A stretch of 64,000 nucleotides of DNA from DASXMT01 sp963755985 (lineage in GTDB: Bacteria; Actinomycetota; Acidimicrobiia; Acidimicrobiales; RAAP-2). The position numbers and the translations under genes were made by a program. Every line of letters starts with the position of its first letter. Position 1 is the stretch's first letter. Shown here in pieces: positions 18,366 to 27,064 of this stretch. The DNA lies in the NCBI GenBank assembly GCA_963755985.1, contig CAVWLO010000002.1, positions 1-64,000 of the forward strand, in the 5' to 3' direction. The notes below the pieces were generated by a model. It was not told where the DNA came from, did no database searches, and saw only the letters and a list, made by a program, of their open reading frames with translations.

Positions 18366-20750
18366 TCACGACCGATCAGTGGAGGCCCGTGCGAGCGGCA
18401 AGCGCCGTGTGGCCCAGACGGCGAGCCAGAGCGCCGGGACAGCCAGCGCCACGATGACCAGGGCAGCCAGGACCGCCCTTTCCGGGGGCGGGACCAGGTC
18501 GAAGAAGTGGCGGGCGAAGGGGACGACCCAGACCAGCACGCCGCCGACGGCCATGGCCGCCACCAGCAGCAGCCGGGGAAGGGTCAGGGGCCGGGCGACC
18601 ACGGCCAGGACGACGATCCCGAGGGCCAACAGGGTGAGGGTGGCGATGGTCTGGGCCTCGACGTTGGTGGCGCCGTAGACGTCCCGAGCCAACAGGTAGG
18701 CGGCCAGGGTCGCCGCCCCCACCACCACGCCGGCGGGGAGGGCGAAGGCCAGCACCCGGTCGACGAAGCCGGACCGGGCCCTCGGCTCCCCGGGGGCGAA
18801 GGCCAGGAAGAAGCCGGGGATCCCGATGGTCAGCCCACTGACCAGGGTCAGGTGGCGGGGGAAGAACGGGTAGGGCACGGCGGCGATGCCCACGGCCGTG
18901 GCCAGAACCACGGCGTAGGCCGTCTTGGTCACAAACAGGTTGGCCAGGCGCTCGACGTTGGCGATCACCCGTCGACCCTCGCCCAGGATCCGGGGCACGG
19001 CGGCGAACGAGCTGTCGAGCAGCACGATCCGCCCGACGGCCCGGGTGGCCGGGCTGCCCGAGCCCATGGCCATCCCGAGGTCGGCCGCCTTCAGGGCCGG
19101 GATGTCGTTGACCCCGTCGCCGGTCATGGCCACGACGTGGCCCTTGGCCTGCAGGGCGGTGACGATGGCGCGCTTTTGGTGCGGTTGCACCCGGCCCAGC
19201 ACGCTCGTCCCTGCGATCACCTCGGCCAGTTCGGCCGGGTCGTCGGGGAGGGTCCGGGCATCGACGGGGTGCTCGGCTCCGGGGATTCCCACCCGGGCGG
19301 CCACCGCGCCGACCGTCTCCGCGTTGTCGCCCGAGAGCACCTTGAGAACGATGCCCTGGGCCAGCAGGTAGCCGATGGTGGCCTCGGTCTCGGGACGGAG
19401 CCGCTCCTCGAACACGACCAGGGCCGAGGGGGTGAGCCCGGGCGGCAGGTCCTCGCCGTCGAGCGGTGCGTCCGAGCGGGCGAGCAGCAGCACCCGGCGG
19501 CCGACCGAGGTGTGCTCGGCCACCGTCGCCTTCGCCGTCTCGGCGAGCTCGGGGGCCACGATCTCGGGGGCGCCGATGACCCAGCTCCGATGGGGTCCGA
19601 ACTCGACCGCGCTCCACTTGCGGGCCGAGGAGAACGGGACCACGTTGCTCACGGCCCAGCCGTCGGGGGAGGGCAGCGACCGGGCGGCCAGCATGGTGGC
19701 ATTGGGGTTGGGGTCGGACGCGGCCATGGCCCCCAGGGCCTGGCGGGCCAGCCCGTCGTCGAGGCCGATGACGTCAAGGAGATCGATGCCCGGATCGGTC
19801 AAGGTCCCGGTCTTGTCCAGGCAGACGACGTCGACCCGGGCCAGGCCCTCGATGGCCGCCAGTTCCTGGACCAGCACCCGGCGTCGGGCCAGCCGGACGG
19901 CAGCCAGGGTGAAGGCCGCGGTGGTCAGGAGGACCAGGCCCTCGGGCACCATGGCCCCGACACCGGCCACCGAGCCCCGGAGGGCCTCGTCGAGCGACTG
20001 GTCGGCCCGGGTCATCTGGCTGACGATGAGGAGGAGCCCGACCGGCACCATCACCCAGGTCACCAGGCGCAGGATCCGGTTGATCCCCTGCTGGAGTTCG
20101 GAGTGCACGAGGCTGAAGCGCCGGGCGTCGCCCTGCAGCCGCTGGGCGAAGGCATCCCCGCCCACCAGGGCGACCCGCATGACGCCGCTCCCGGCGACGA
20201 TCACGCTGCCCGAGAGGACGGGATCGCCGGGGTGCTTCTCGACGGCCAGGGACTCACCGGTCAGCAGGGACTCGTCGACCTCGAGCCCGCCGTCGATCTC
20301 GACGCTCCCGTCGGCCACCACCTGGTCGCCCGGGCGCAGCTCGAGCATGTCGTCGACCACCACCGCCTCGACCGCCAGTTCGACGGTGCGGCCCTCCCGT
20401 ACGGCGTGGGCGGTGGGCGCGGTGAGGACGGCCAGGCGGTCGAGGGTCCGCTTGGACCGCAGCTCCTGGAAGACGCCGGCCACCGTGTTGACCACCAGGA
20501 CCACGACGAAGATGCCGTCCTTGATCGGCCCCACGATGAGGATCACCACGAAGAGCACGCCCAGGATGGCGTTGAACCGGGTGGCCACGTTGGCCCGCAG
20601 GATCTGGGCCACGCTCCGTCCGCTGGTCGTGCCGTGCACGTTGGCCCGGCCGTCGGCCATCCGGGCGGCCACCTGTTCGCTGCTCAGCCCGACCTGGGCC
20701 GAAACGGGCTCCCGGGTGGCGGCCAACTCGTCCTCGTTCAGGGATGACAT
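18366..20750 (-). CDS. Cation-transporting P-type ATPase, CtpE-like
   Basis: At 794 residues it matches mycobacterial CtpE, a calcium-associated P-type ATPase, in length and plan. The actuator motif is DESLLTGESLAV, the M4 segment is MVPEGLVLLTTAAF, the phosphorylation site is CLDKTGTLTD, and the hinge motif is MTGDGVNDIPALK. There are ten or so membrane segments, the last ones ending ALVIVALAVPALWLAVWATR. The actuator, P and N domains are uninterrupted. The ATP-driven pump would act in the cytoplasmic membrane; the ion is inferred from similarity only. Two short relics of the same gene family lie at 12352-12436 and 25659-25735. Confidence 0.9.
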   Translation of the reverse strand: MSSLNEDELAATREPVSAQVGLSSEQVAARMADGRANVHGTTSGRSVAQILRANVATRFNAILGVLFVVILIVGPIKDGIFVVVLVVNTVAGVFQELRSKRTLDRLAVLTAPTAHAVREGRTVELAVEAVVVDDMLELRPGDQVVADGSVEIDGGLEVDESLLTGESLAVEKHPGDPVLSGSVIVAGSGVMRVALVGGDAFAQRLQGDARRFSLVHSELQQGINRILRLVTWVMVPVGLLLIVSQMTRADQSLDEALRGSVAGVGAMVPEGLVLLTTAAFTLAAVRLARRRVLVQELAAIEGLARVDVVCLDKTGTLTDPGIDLLDVIGLDDGLARQALGAMAASDPNPNATMLAARSLPSPDGWAVSNVVPFSSARKWSAVEFGPHRSWVIGAPEIVAPELAETAKATVAEHTSVGRRVLLLARSDAPLDGEDLPPGLTPSALVVFEERLRPETEATIGYLLAQGIVLKVLSGDNAETVGAVAARVGIPGAEHPVDARTLPDDPAELAEVIAGTSVLGRVQPHQKRAIVTALQAKGHVVAMTGDGVNDIPALKAADLGMAMGSGSPATRAVGRIVLLDSSFAAVPRILGEGRRVIANVERLANLFVTKTAYAVVLATAVGIAAVPYPFFPRHLTLVSGLTIGIPGFFLAFAPGEPRARSGFVDRVLAFALPAGVVVGAATLAAYLLARDVYGATNVEAQTIATLTLLALGIVVLAVVARPLTLPRLLLVAAMAVGGVLVWVVPFARHFFDLVPPPERAVLAALVIVALAVPALWLAVWATRRLPLARASTDRS

Positions 20751-20940
20751 GTCGGGTGTGCTCGTCGCGGGGGTTCAGGTGCGCCGGTCATCGTGCGAAC
20801 AACATTAGAAGGAGCAGGTCGACATCGAGTGGCCAGTGCACCACTGGCATAGGGAGAGCAATCGCGGCATCGTTCCCAATGATCCGCAAGGTTGTCGCCT
20901 GAGCTCCGTTTTGCCAACGCGGGACCGGACGATCCCCGCT

Positions 20941-20979
20941 CGCGAACGACCCCGACCAGGTTTGGCCGGGGTCGTCGCG
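20941..20979. terminator. Strong hairpin upstream of the exosortase locus
   Basis: CGCGAACGACCCCGACCA pairs with TGGCCGGGGTCGTCGCG (one bulged A, one mismatch) around a short loop. It lies in the 363-bp gap between the ATPase start and the LAFTG mini-protein. It could be a terminator, a leader structure or a boundary element; no T tract follows. Nothing else was recognised in 20751-21113. Confidence 0.5.
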
Positions 20980-21113
20980 TCGCCAGAAGGTCAATACGTA
21001 TCAAATTTCTCGAAACTGACCGCAAGGTTCGTATTCCCGGCCCGTTCCTCACACACCTCGGACGGCCGTTCTCCAAAGGGCAGCTCCTGAGTCACCAAGG
21101 TCGAGGAGGTGGC

Positions 21114-21269
21114 ATGTACAAACCAGTGGGAGTCGGTACTGGAACGGCAGCTGGTGGTGCACTTGCGTTTACAGGAATGAACATCCTTCCGTGGGTGATG
21201 TTGGGTGTGGGAATGCTCGTCGTCGGTGCGGTATTACTTCGCCTGACGATGGTGAGAACCCGTCGGTAG
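21114..21269 (+). CDS. 51-residue LAFTG-tailed membrane mini-protein
   Basis: ATG at 21114 follows an excellent ribosome site (GAGGAGG). The product is short: a polar start (MYKPVGVGTGTAAGGA), LAFTG, a membrane segment (MNILPWVMLGVGMLVVGAVL) and a basic end (RLTMVRTRR). It is thus a bare C-terminal sorting signal without signal peptide or passenger domain. The motif and layout match the tail of the surface protein at 8231-8881. It lies about 60 bp before the exosortase gene in the same direction. A regulatory or decoy substrate, a small subunit of the exosortase complex, or a remnant of a larger substrate are all possible. Confidence 0.7.
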   Translation: MYKPVGVGTGTAAGGALAFTGMNILPWVMLGVGMLVVGAVLLRLTMVRTRR

Positions 21270-21331
21270 ACCATGCGCTTTGGAAAGAGAGAAGTGCATG
21301 ACGGCCGAACCGATGGAGCCCAAGATCGCCG

Positions 21332-21979
21332 TTGTTCCCCGTCGGGCTGGCAACGATGACAAGCGTGCAACCCTCTGTTCCCCATCCGATGGGCCAGCGC
21401 ACATTCGATATCCCGCCCGGGGACAGCGACGGATGTGCGCGGACTCTGCGATGGTTCATCTGGGCCGCGTCCGCGGCCATCGTGGCTTGTCTCGCGCTCT
21501 CGTTTCATGGCGCACAAGTGATCGAGGCCCAAGCAAATGGCTGGCTCGTCGCACATGCCTTCGGATTGAACACCCTGACCGCCGGTGGCCAGCCCACGAT
21601 CTATTTCTTTCAGGCGTCGCCAGGCCACGGCGTTTCAGGAGGTTTGGCCGCCCTGGTCGTCACGCCGGAATGCTCCGTGCTGCTGATGTTGATCCCGCTC
21701 ATGGCTCTCTTCGGTCTGCTGCTCGGACTCGGAAGGCTCAAGAATCGCAACCTCCTACTCGCCACCGCGGTGGCCGCGGTGATCATGATCGCCATCAACC
21801 AACTACGTCTGGCCATGATCATCGGTTTCATCCGGCTGTTCGGGTTCCCACGCGGCTATCCGATCAGTCACATCTACATCGGTTCGGTTTTCGCCGTGTT
21901 CGGATTCGCGTTGGCGATATTTGTCTTCATCAAGATCGCCTCACGCGACGGTTCGCACGCTCCTGGAAGCACGGAGTAG
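21332..21979 (+). CDS. Exosortase/archaeosortase family transpeptidase
   Basis: A polytopic protein of about 208-215 residues with the invariant exosortase triad: Cys in VVTPECSVLLML (about residue 114), Arg in INQLRLAMI (about 159) and His in YPISHIYIG (about 180), each at a membrane-segment edge. Family members cut C-terminal sorting signals of secreted proteins, and attachment usually depends on glycan synthesis genes. The start is uncertain: TTG 21332 and ATG 21356 are in frame, but the best ribosome site (GAAAGAGAG) precedes ATG 21298 in another frame, hinting at a frameshift near 21330. It is followed after 4 bp by a glycosyltransferase, so the pair is likely co-translated. Confidence 0.88.
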   Translation: MFPVGLATMTSVQPSVPHPMGQRTFDIPPGDSDGCARTLRWFIWAASAAIVACLALSFHGAQVIEAQANGWLVAHAFGLNTLTAGGQPTIYFFQASPGHGVSGGLAALVVTPECSVLLMLIPLMALFGLLLGLGRLKNRNLLLATAVAAVIMIAINQLRLAMIIGFIRLFGFPRGYPISHIYIGSVFAVFGFALAIFVFIKIASRDGSHAPGSTE

Positions 21980-21983
21980 GCCC

Positions 21984-23333
21984 GTGCTGATCATTCAGGG
22001 GTTCGGATTGATGGTGACCGTGACCTTCATTTCATATGTGGTTGCCATCATGCTTCCCTACCTTCGCCACCACCCCGTGCCGCCGGCAAGATCCGAGGTG
22101 TTCAACTGGCACGTGCTGATCCCCTGCTGTGACGAGGCCACCGTCATCGGGACCACGCTCGCTCGCCTGCGGAAGTCCTTCCCGTCAGCCTCCGTCTGGA
22201 TCATCGATGACGACAGCCACGATGAGACGGCCCAGATCGTGCGCGCCGCAGCTGCCGACGATGACGTGGTCCACCTAGTGGAGCGCACGGGGCCCACGGC
22301 TCGCTCGGGAAAGGGAGCGGCGCTGAACGCCGGGTACCGAATCCTCTGTAGGTCGTTACCGCCCGAGACAGACCACAGCCGGACGATCGTCACGGTGATG
22401 GATGCTGATGGTTCTCTCAGCCTCGATGCATTCGACCGTTGCGCGGGCGACCAGGGATTTGGCGATGCCAGCGTCGGGGCCGTGCAGGTCGGAGTCCACA
22501 TGATCAATCGGGACGATCCGACGCCGAGGGCTGACCGTGGACGGATCGGAAATTCGTTTGCTCGTTTGCTGGTACGCATGCAAGATCTCGAGTTCCGGGC
22601 GACCATCGCCGCCATGCAGTTTCTGCGGGTCGGCTGCAGGAGCGTAGGCCTGGGCGGAAACGGTCAGTTCACCCGATTGTCCATGCTCGACGACATCGCA
22701 ATGCGCGAGGGTGACCCTTGGCATGGCGCCCTCTTGGAGGACTACGAGCTGGGCGTCCACGCACTCCTGGCCGGTTGGCAGATCCGGTACGTCCACGATG
22801 CCTATGTGGAGCAAGAGGGACTGACCAGCTTTTGGCGCCTCATCAAGCAGAGGACGAGATGGTCTCAGGGCAACATGCAGTGTGCTCGCTACCTTCCAAA
22901 GATCCTTGCGTCTCCGAGCATGACGGGCCGAGGCGCCCTTGAAGCAAGTTACTTCTTGGTCCTTCCATTCGTGCAGGTGATCGGGGCGATTGCGTGGCCG
23001 GCGTTGGTCGGGTATATGACCTTTCAGGCCGCGAGCTATCAGGGAGGGATCCTCGCTTGGATCGGCCAGTTCTGGGCCCTTTCCCTGTTCGCGTTCACCC
23101 TCGGGATTTTGCCCTTCGTTCTCTGGGGACCCATCTATCGCCGGAAGTGCGAGCCGCAAAGCAGCAGGCTGCGATCGATCGGTTGGGGCTTCGCCTACTG
23201 GCTCTACGTCTACTACATGTACGCCTGCAACCTCTGGGGGTTCTACCGATTGGTCACGGGCAACAGCGGATGGGTCAAGACCAAGCGGAATGCCGAAATT
23301 GTCTCTCCCCTCGTCGCGGGGGCCGAGTCGTGA
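21984..23333 (+). CDS. Family 2 membrane glycosyltransferase, exosortase-associated
   Basis: About 449 residues with an N-terminal membrane segment (VTVTFISYVVAIMLPYL), a GT-A domain and three C-terminal membrane segments. Catalytic signatures are all present: the early Asp cluster WIIDDDSHDET, the metal-binding VMDADGSLS, the acceptor motif LLEDYELGV (ED), and QRTRWSQGN (QxxRW). These mark a processive-type GT2 enzyme as in cellulose/hyaluronan synthases. GTG 21984 sits 4 bp after the exosortase stop. The partner exosortase suggests it builds the glycan or carrier to which sorted proteins are attached. Confidence 0.88.
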   Translation: MLIIQGFGLMVTVTFISYVVAIMLPYLRHHPVPPARSEVFNWHVLIPCCDEATVIGTTLARLRKSFPSASVWIIDDDSHDETAQIVRAAAADDDVVHLVERTGPTARSGKGAALNAGYRILCRSLPPETDHSRTIVTVMDADGSLSLDAFDRCAGDQGFGDASVGAVQVGVHMINRDDPTPRADRGRIGNSFARLLVRMQDLEFRATIAAMQFLRVGCRSVGLGGNGQFTRLSMLDDIAMREGDPWHGALLEDYELGVHALLAGWQIRYVHDAYVEQEGLTSFWRLIKQRTRWSQGNMQCARYLPKILASPSMTGRGALEASYFLVLPFVQVIGAIAWPALVGYMTFQAASYQGGILAWIGQFWALSLFAFTLGILPFVLWGPIYRRKCEPQSSRLRSIGWGFAYWLYVYYMYACNLWGFYRLVTGNSGWVKTKRNAEIVSPLVAGAES

Positions 23334-23404
23334 GACAGCACTCCAATCCTCATTCTCGACGCCCGAGCCCTGCTCTTACATACGAGCTCAAACAAAGGAG
23401 CCAC

Positions 23405-24286
23405 ATGAAACGAATAACCACGCAGCCGAGAAGGCGGTTCGCGCTTCTCTGTCGAGGGATCGGCGCCACCGGTCTGACCGTTTGCCTTGGGCTCTTGCTC
23501 ACGGCCCCAGCTTCTGCTGTCCCAGTCGTGTCCCAGGCCACGGCGAATGCCCTCCATGCAACCGTGCTGGGAGGTGCGCTCCTTGACTCGGGCACGTTCA
23601 CGGCGTCGAACGATGGGACCACCCAAACCACGACAGGCAACGCCAACCCGGCCCTCACCGTGCTGGGCACGCAGACCCTCATTACCGCGGGTGCGCTGCC
23701 TCAGACGGCAACGGCGAACACCGATGGCACCTCGGCGGCTTGTGGCGGCGTCCTTGGCGGCGGCGGCACTGTGGTGATCGGGCCCACCGGACTCTGTGGA
23801 GTCAACATTACCGACGGAGTGACATTGGGGATTCCCTCAGTAGTTCCCGGCGGCCCCCCCCTCCTGGCCATCGGGGCCAATGCCATCATCGGAGAGTGCC
23901 AGGCCGCCGGAGGCAATCCTCCGACAGCCTCGGGTACGGCTGACCTTGCCGCCCTCAGTGTTACCGTCCTCGGCCAGGGGCTGTCCATTCCCGTGGACCC
24001 GCCTGCCAACACGACGGTCGGCATTCCCGGTGTCGCTACTCTTGTACTCAACGAACAGAGCAGTACGGGAACGGGGGAGATCAACGAGACGGCATTCGAC
24101 CTCACCCTGTTGGGAGTAGTGGGCGGCGGCGTCCACATCACGTTGGGCAACGTGACCTGTGGGCCGAACGCCCAGAGCGCGCCGACCCCGATTGCGTCTG
24201 CGTCATCGTGGCCGGTATTCGGCGGCATCGCGGCCGCGGCGATACTGATCGGTGGTGGCGTATTCACGTGGCGCCGGTACGCATAG
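23405..24286 (+). CDS. Secreted protein with C-terminal membrane anchor, likely exosortase substrate
   Basis: The ribosome site AAAGGAG lies 5 bp before ATG 23405. The 293-residue product has a long signal peptide (TGLTVCLGLLLTAPASA) and a beta-rich Thr/Gly/Ala extracellular part with a few cysteines. Its tail is proline/serine, then WPVFGGIAAAAILIGGGVFT, then WRRYA. The body resembles the actinobacterial choice-of-anchor secreted proteins that are found with exosortases; this family assignment is from memory and tentative. It is separated from the glycosyltransferase gene by 71 bp and closed by a strong terminator, so it is the last gene of the exosortase operon. Confidence 0.75.
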   Translation: MKRITTQPRRRFALLCRGIGATGLTVCLGLLLTAPASAVPVVSQATANALHATVLGGALLDSGTFTASNDGTTQTTTGNANPALTVLGTQTLITAGALPQTATANTDGTSAACGGVLGGGGTVVIGPTGLCGVNITDGVTLGIPSVVPGGPPLLAIGANAIIGECQAAGGNPPTASGTADLAALSVTVLGQGLSIPVDPPANTTVGIPGVATLVLNEQSSTGTGEINETAFDLTLLGVVGGGVHITLGNVTCGPNAQSAPTPIASASSWPVFGGIAAAAILIGGGVFTWRRYA

Positions 24287-24365
24287 CCGCTCTGGTCCAA
24301 AAGCGTCGCTCCCTTAGTCGGGAAGCGATAGGCGGAGGGTAAAGGTACATTGTTCAGATGTGTTT

Positions 24366-24406
24366 CCGAGACGCCGCCGGGGCATTCGCCCTCGGCGGCG
24401 TCTCGG
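24366..24406 (+). terminator. Strong hairpin terminator closing the exosortase operon
   Basis: The perfect 14-bp stem CCGAGACGCCGCCG (24366-24379) pairs with CGGCGGCGTCTCGG (24393-24406), with a small loop that itself can pair GGG with CCC. It lies 80 bp after the anchor-protein stop and just before the epimerase gene. Confidence 0.85.
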
Positions 24407-24444
24407 CCATGTGAGCCAACGAGGACGTTGAGGGCCTCCCCGCG

Positions 24445-25641
24445 ATGAGTTCCGAGATCGGCCGCGGCAAGGTCATGCTCATCTTCGGGACCCGACCCGA
24501 GGCAATCAAACTCGCCCCTGTCGCTCTCGCCCTCCGGACATCTCCCCAGTTTGAGCCGGTCATCTGCGTTACCGCTCAACATCGCGATCTGCTCGACCCA
24601 GTACTGCAGCTCTTCGGAATGAAGCCGTCCCACGACTTGAATGTCTACACTCCGGGTCAGACGCTGAGTCACATGGCATCCCGGTGCATTGAGCGCCTCG
24701 CTCCGATACTGGAAGCCGAAAAGCCTGAGGCCGTGATGGTGCAAGGAGACACGCTCAGTACCTTTGCCGGAGCCCTGGTGGGTTTCTACCATCAGGTACC
24801 GGTTATCCACTTGGAGGCTGGGCTCCGGACGGGTGATCCGATGTCTCCGTTTCCGGAGGAGATCAATCGTCGGCTCACATCCCATCTGGCATCACTGCAT
24901 CTCGCGCCTACACCCACCTCGCGGGCGAATCTGGTCGGGGAAGGATGTGATCCGGCGACGATCGTGGTCACGGGCAATACCGTCATCGATGCCTTGTTAT
25001 GGACGGTGGAGCATACGACAAGGGTGCCGGCTGGGGTTGAGGGTCATAAGGGACCCATACTCGTCGTCACGGCCCACCGTCGCGAATCCTGGGGGGAGCC
25101 GATGCGTGAGGTCGGAAGAGCGCTCGCTGATATCGCTCGAGCCGAAAAGGATCTCTTGATCTTCGTCTCGGCCCATCCGAATCCGGTCGTTCGCGAGGCG
25201 TTGGTGCCCGAAGTTCGTGAGCTCGCCAATGTCGTGATCTCGGAGCCATGTGCCTACGACGAATTCTGCCTGTTAATGCGGCGGGCCACCATGATCCTGA
25301 CCGACAGCGGTGGTATCCAAGAGGAAGGGCCTAGCCTGGGCAAGCCGGTTCTTGTAATGCGGGACACTACTGAGCGACCCGAAGCGGTCACGGCAGGCAC
25401 GGTCCGGCTGGTCGGTACTGACCGGCGACGGATCGTCGAATCCGTGGTGGAGCTCCTGCACGATCAACGTGCATACAACGCAATGGCTCAAGCGGTAAAC
25501 CCCTACGGCGACGGCCGGGCGACCGAGCGGGTCATTGGGGCACTCCATCACTTCTTTTATGAAGCGTCAAAGCCGGCTGACTTTGATGCAAACGGTCTGA
25601 CACCGGACCGTGTCGGTCGCCCGTCCAAGATTGACGTTTGA
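24445..25641 (+). CDS. wecB: UDP-N-acetylglucosamine 2-epimerase (non-hydrolysing)
   Basis: A 398-residue GT-B-fold epimerase that interconverts UDP-GlcNAc and UDP-ManNAc for envelope glycans. Family landmarks are MLIFGTRPEAIKLAPVALAL at the start, CVTAQHRDLLD, VMVQGDTLSTF, HLEAGLRTGDPMSPFPEEIN, VTAHRRESWGEP, and the C-terminal UDP site LTDSGGIQEEGPSLGKPVLV. Length is normal. ATG 24445 lies 38 bp after the terminator. It may supply the sugar donor for the nearby exosortase-associated glycosyltransferase or for the polysaccharide locus at 4-8 kb; this link is inference. Confidence 0.95.
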   Translation: MSSEIGRGKVMLIFGTRPEAIKLAPVALALRTSPQFEPVICVTAQHRDLLDPVLQLFGMKPSHDLNVYTPGQTLSHMASRCIERLAPILEAEKPEAVMVQGDTLSTFAGALVGFYHQVPVIHLEAGLRTGDPMSPFPEEINRRLTSHLASLHLAPTPTSRANLVGEGCDPATIVVTGNTVIDALLWTVEHTTRVPAGVEGHKGPILVVTAHRRESWGEPMREVGRALADIARAEKDLLIFVSAHPNPVVREALVPEVRELANVVISEPCAYDEFCLLMRRATMILTDSGGIQEEGPSLGKPVLVMRDTTERPEAVTAGTVRLVGTDRRRIVESVVELLHDQRAYNAMAQAVNPYGDGRATERVIGALHHFFYEASKPADFDANGLTPDRVGRPSKIDV

Positions 25642-25658
25642 CAATCTCCACACGTGCG

Positions 25659-25735
25659 GTGAGGACGGCCTGACGTTCGAGGGTCCGCTTCGACCACGGC
25701 TCTTGGACGACACCGGTCACGGTGACCTTTGTCAA
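25659..25735 (-). pseudogene. Relic of a P-type ATPase, second-membrane-segment region
   Basis: On the minus strand this 77-bp stretch encodes VTGVVQEPWSKRTLERQAVL. It closely matches VAGVFQELRSKRTLDRLAVL of the intact ATPase (region 20421-20500), with about 80 percent identical bases by eye. The similarity ends abruptly on both sides. The rest of the 25642-25941 gap holds nothing recognisable. Confidence 0.65.
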
Positions 25736-25941
25736 CGGCATCTGGCCGCTTTGTCCCGCTACGCCGGACCGCAGTAGCACGGTCGGACCGAAGTTCCGGG
25801 CACGGGGGTGGTCGTCGGCTGGCAAGTACGCCCGCCGACCATGAAGCCGGCCGATAACATCCCCACCCTATTCCGATTCCGCCTCGGCCTCCATCCTCGT
25901 CACCGCCGGCGCGCCCGGACTCGTCGGACAGGCGCGCCATC

Positions 25942-27036
25942 ATGAGGATCGCCGCCAGGCGCCTGGGCGCCGGGTCGGTCGGCGCCGTGCTCCTGCGGGC
26001 CGCGTTGGTCTGCGCCATGCTCCTGGGCGCCGCATTGGTCGGCACCGGTCCTCGTGGAATCGGGTCAGCTGCGACGCCTACCACGACCACGACGACCACC
26101 ACGCCTCCGGGGAACTTCGTCCCCGGTCCCGGACGTCGCTCGGGGCTGGTGGCCATCGGAGGCGGCCGCTCGATCTACCTGACCTGTCGGGGGACAGGGT
26201 CGCCGACGGTCGTGTTCATCTCCGGGCGATCGGACCGGGCCGATATCTGGTCGACGAGGGCCGACCCCAGCTACCGGGGGCCGGCCGTGTTGCCGGGCAC
26301 GGCCTCGCTCACCCGGGTGTGCGCCTACGACCGCCCGGGCACGGTCACCATCACCGGATCGCAGGTGGCCGTGAGCCGGTCCACTCCGGTGCCCCAGCCG
26401 ACCACGGCAGCCGGAGACGTCACCGACCTGCACGCCGTGTTGACCGCGGCCAAGGTTCCCGGGCCCTACTTGCTGGTGGCTCACTCCTTTGGCGGTCTCA
26501 TCGCCCGGCTGTACGCGGCCGACTATCCGAAGTCGGTATCGGGCCTGGTGCTGGTGGACACGTTGACCGAGCTGCTCTACGACAACCTGTCGCCACCGGA
26601 GCGGGCCGTGTGGCTGACGCTGAACAGCGACTACTCGCCCGACCTGGACCAGTTCCTGGTCCAGGAGAAGACGGACCTGACGGCCAGCTTCGATGCACTG
26701 CGCGCGGCCAAGCCGCTCCGCCGAATGCCGGCTGTGGTCCTGGCCTCGGACCAGCCCTACGTCCTGAAGGCGGACAGCCTGCCGCCCGGGGTCCCTACCA
26801 GCTTCGGGTCGGTCATCTTCCAGGCCCACCTGGCCGGACAGCGGACCCTGGCCCAGCGGTTGAGGGCGAAGCTCGTCCTCGACACTCAGGCCAGCCACTA
26901 CGTGCAGACCGAGCAGCCGCAGCTGGTCATCAACTCGGTCCGCCACGTGCTCGACCGGATCCGGGGGGTGCCCGACCCGAAGGGGCTCAGCTTCGTGGCC
27001 CGACCGAACCCGGCTCTCGGTCGGCAGGGGTCATGA
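25942..27036 (+). CDS. Secreted alpha/beta hydrolase
   Basis: A 364-residue protein with a signal peptide (VLLRAALVCAMLLGAALVG), a Thr-rich linker (about residues 45-55) and an alpha/beta hydrolase fold. The oxyanion region is TVVFISGRSDRADIW, the nucleophile elbow is LLVAHSFGGLIARLYA (Ser in HSFGG), the acid is in GLVLVDTL, and the His is near the end at DTQASHYVQTEQP. Such enzymes are esterases or haloperoxidase-like hydrolases of unknown substrate. It is a single gene. Confidence 0.85.
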   Translation: MRIAARRLGAGSVGAVLLRAALVCAMLLGAALVGTGPRGIGSAATPTTTTTTTTPPGNFVPGPGRRSGLVAIGGGRSIYLTCRGTGSPTVVFISGRSDRADIWSTRADPSYRGPAVLPGTASLTRVCAYDRPGTVTITGSQVAVSRSTPVPQPTTAAGDVTDLHAVLTAAKVPGPYLLVAHSFGGLIARLYAADYPKSVSGLVLVDTLTELLYDNLSPPERAVWLTLNSDYSPDLDQFLVQEKTDLTASFDALRAAKPLRRMPAVVLASDQPYVLKADSLPPGVPTSFGSVIFQAHLAGQRTLAQRLRAKLVLDTQASHYVQTEQPQLVINSVRHVLDRIRGVPDPKGLSFVARPNPALGRQGS

Positions 27037-27064
27037 GACTCCTGCTTCAGGTTCGAGGGGTGTC

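Noticed and set aside
18507..20747. A 746-codon open frame antisense to the P-type ATPase
   Set aside because: It is a shadow of the high-GC codon bias; its Gly/Asp/His-rich product has no domain, and the minus-strand ATPase is intact with all motifs.
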